From Zoroaster sp. YZ-2022 (Eukaryota > Echinodermata > Asteroidea > Forcipulatida > Zoroasteridae): a stretch of 64,000 nucleotides of DNA. Under the pieces are notes generated by a model. That model did no database searches and was not told where the DNA came from. It saw only the letters and a list, made by a program, of their open reading frames with translations. Position 1 is the first letter of the stretch. Each line of letters begins with the position of its first letter. A program made the position numbers and the translations under genes. Of the stretch, positions 63,430 to 64,000 are shown in pieces. The stretch lies in NCBI GenBank assembly GCA_029582265.1, contig CM055834.1, positions 806,001-870,000 of the forward strand, read 5' to 3'.

Positions 63430-63498
63430 GTAAATACACCAGATGTATACATGACTGAGGAAACAGTCTTCTCTTGTTTCAAAATACACAGTTAATAG

Positions 63499-63789
63499 TA
63501 GGGCTGTGCGTTTTCGGTTATTTCAGGAACCGGATACCAGAAATTTCAAATCTTCGGATACCCGGTTACTCGTAATTTTTTTTGTAAAAACACAGAATGT
63601 ATAAAATTACCAATACGAACACAAGTTTCAAACAAAAGCCGGCAAGTATGTGAAAGGCTGTCGGCAAATGTTACTTCTAAAGCCTTCATCCACGTTTTCT
63701 TCAAATCCGTCGGAATTTTAAAAAGTTGTTTACAGGTAAATGGAACCGAAAAATGGAACCGGGTATCCGGATACCTGACACAGCCTTTA
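63499..63789. mobile_element. Non-autonomous hAT-like element
   Basis: TAGGGCTGTGCG and ACACAGCCTTTA ends. The flanks GTTAATAG and GTTAATAA match at 7 of 8. It is a relative of 4473-4944 with a shorter interior. Confidence 0.75.
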
Positions 63790-64000
63790 GTTAATAACTT
63801 CACCCAAGGTCCTGATGCTGAATTCAAGAATGCACACAAAATACAAAAAGGGTTGTATAGGGTGCTTCATAAAATTAAATAAGTTATATTAATATGAAAA
63901 GGAATTAAATGAATATGTAAATTTAAAGATTGGTGAAATTCTTGCGTCGGGAGATAAACAATTGATTTAATTTTGCCCTACACCGACATGTGTATAGCAC

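Overview
This is a 64 kb piece of a repeat-rich, AT-rich animal nuclear genome. Genes are split by GT-AG introns, there are no bacterial-style operons, and the intergenic and intronic DNA is packed with LINE, SINE and DNA-transposon remnants. A sulfotransferase-like family common in marine invertebrate deuterostomes, abundant TACATGTACATG tracts and the element repertoire suggest an echinoderm, hemichordate or amphioxus-type animal. I cannot name the species.

Layout. 0.5-4.3 kb: a jockey/CR1-type LINE with broken reading frames, sitting inside a repeat whose uninterrupted sister copy lies at 11.6-12.5 kb. 4.4-9.5 kb: hAT, foldback and SINE/LINE debris, including three foldback elements with exact 6-bp target duplications. 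9.7-10.6 and 14.8-15.7 kb: two tandem minus-strand, single-exon P-loop sulfotransferase-like genes, the only intact ordinary genes in the first 18 kb. 18.9-63.4 kb (+ strand): 23 consecutive in-phase exons, 738 codons, of SKIC3 (TTC37/SKI3), the TPR scaffold of the cytoplasmic Ski complex that feeds mRNA to the RNA exosome. Its N-terminal part (about 390 residues) and its C-terminus are not in the window.

The SKIC3 introns act as a sink for mobile DNA. They hold a 2.1 kb hAT-like element with zinc-finger and C-terminal transposase remnants, a 1.6 kb Kolobok-like element with a THAP domain, and many TTAA-flanked elements. They also hold mariner-like and Harbinger-like MITEs with nested insertions, tRNA-derived SINEs (one with an 18-bp target duplication) and two 72-nt tRNA-like sequences. 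A degenerate proline-rich/BEN-like coding remnant and minisatellites of 11, 13, 20, 44, 63 and about 81 bp complete the list.

The host genes have no visible functional link to each other. The strongest biology beyond gene content is in the mobile elements: two families with consistent 6-bp target duplications, several empty-site or nested-insertion proofs, and elements that begin within 5-12 bp of SKIC3 splice donors. No clearly new multi-gene system is visible; the best candidates for novelty are the 6-bp-duplicating families.
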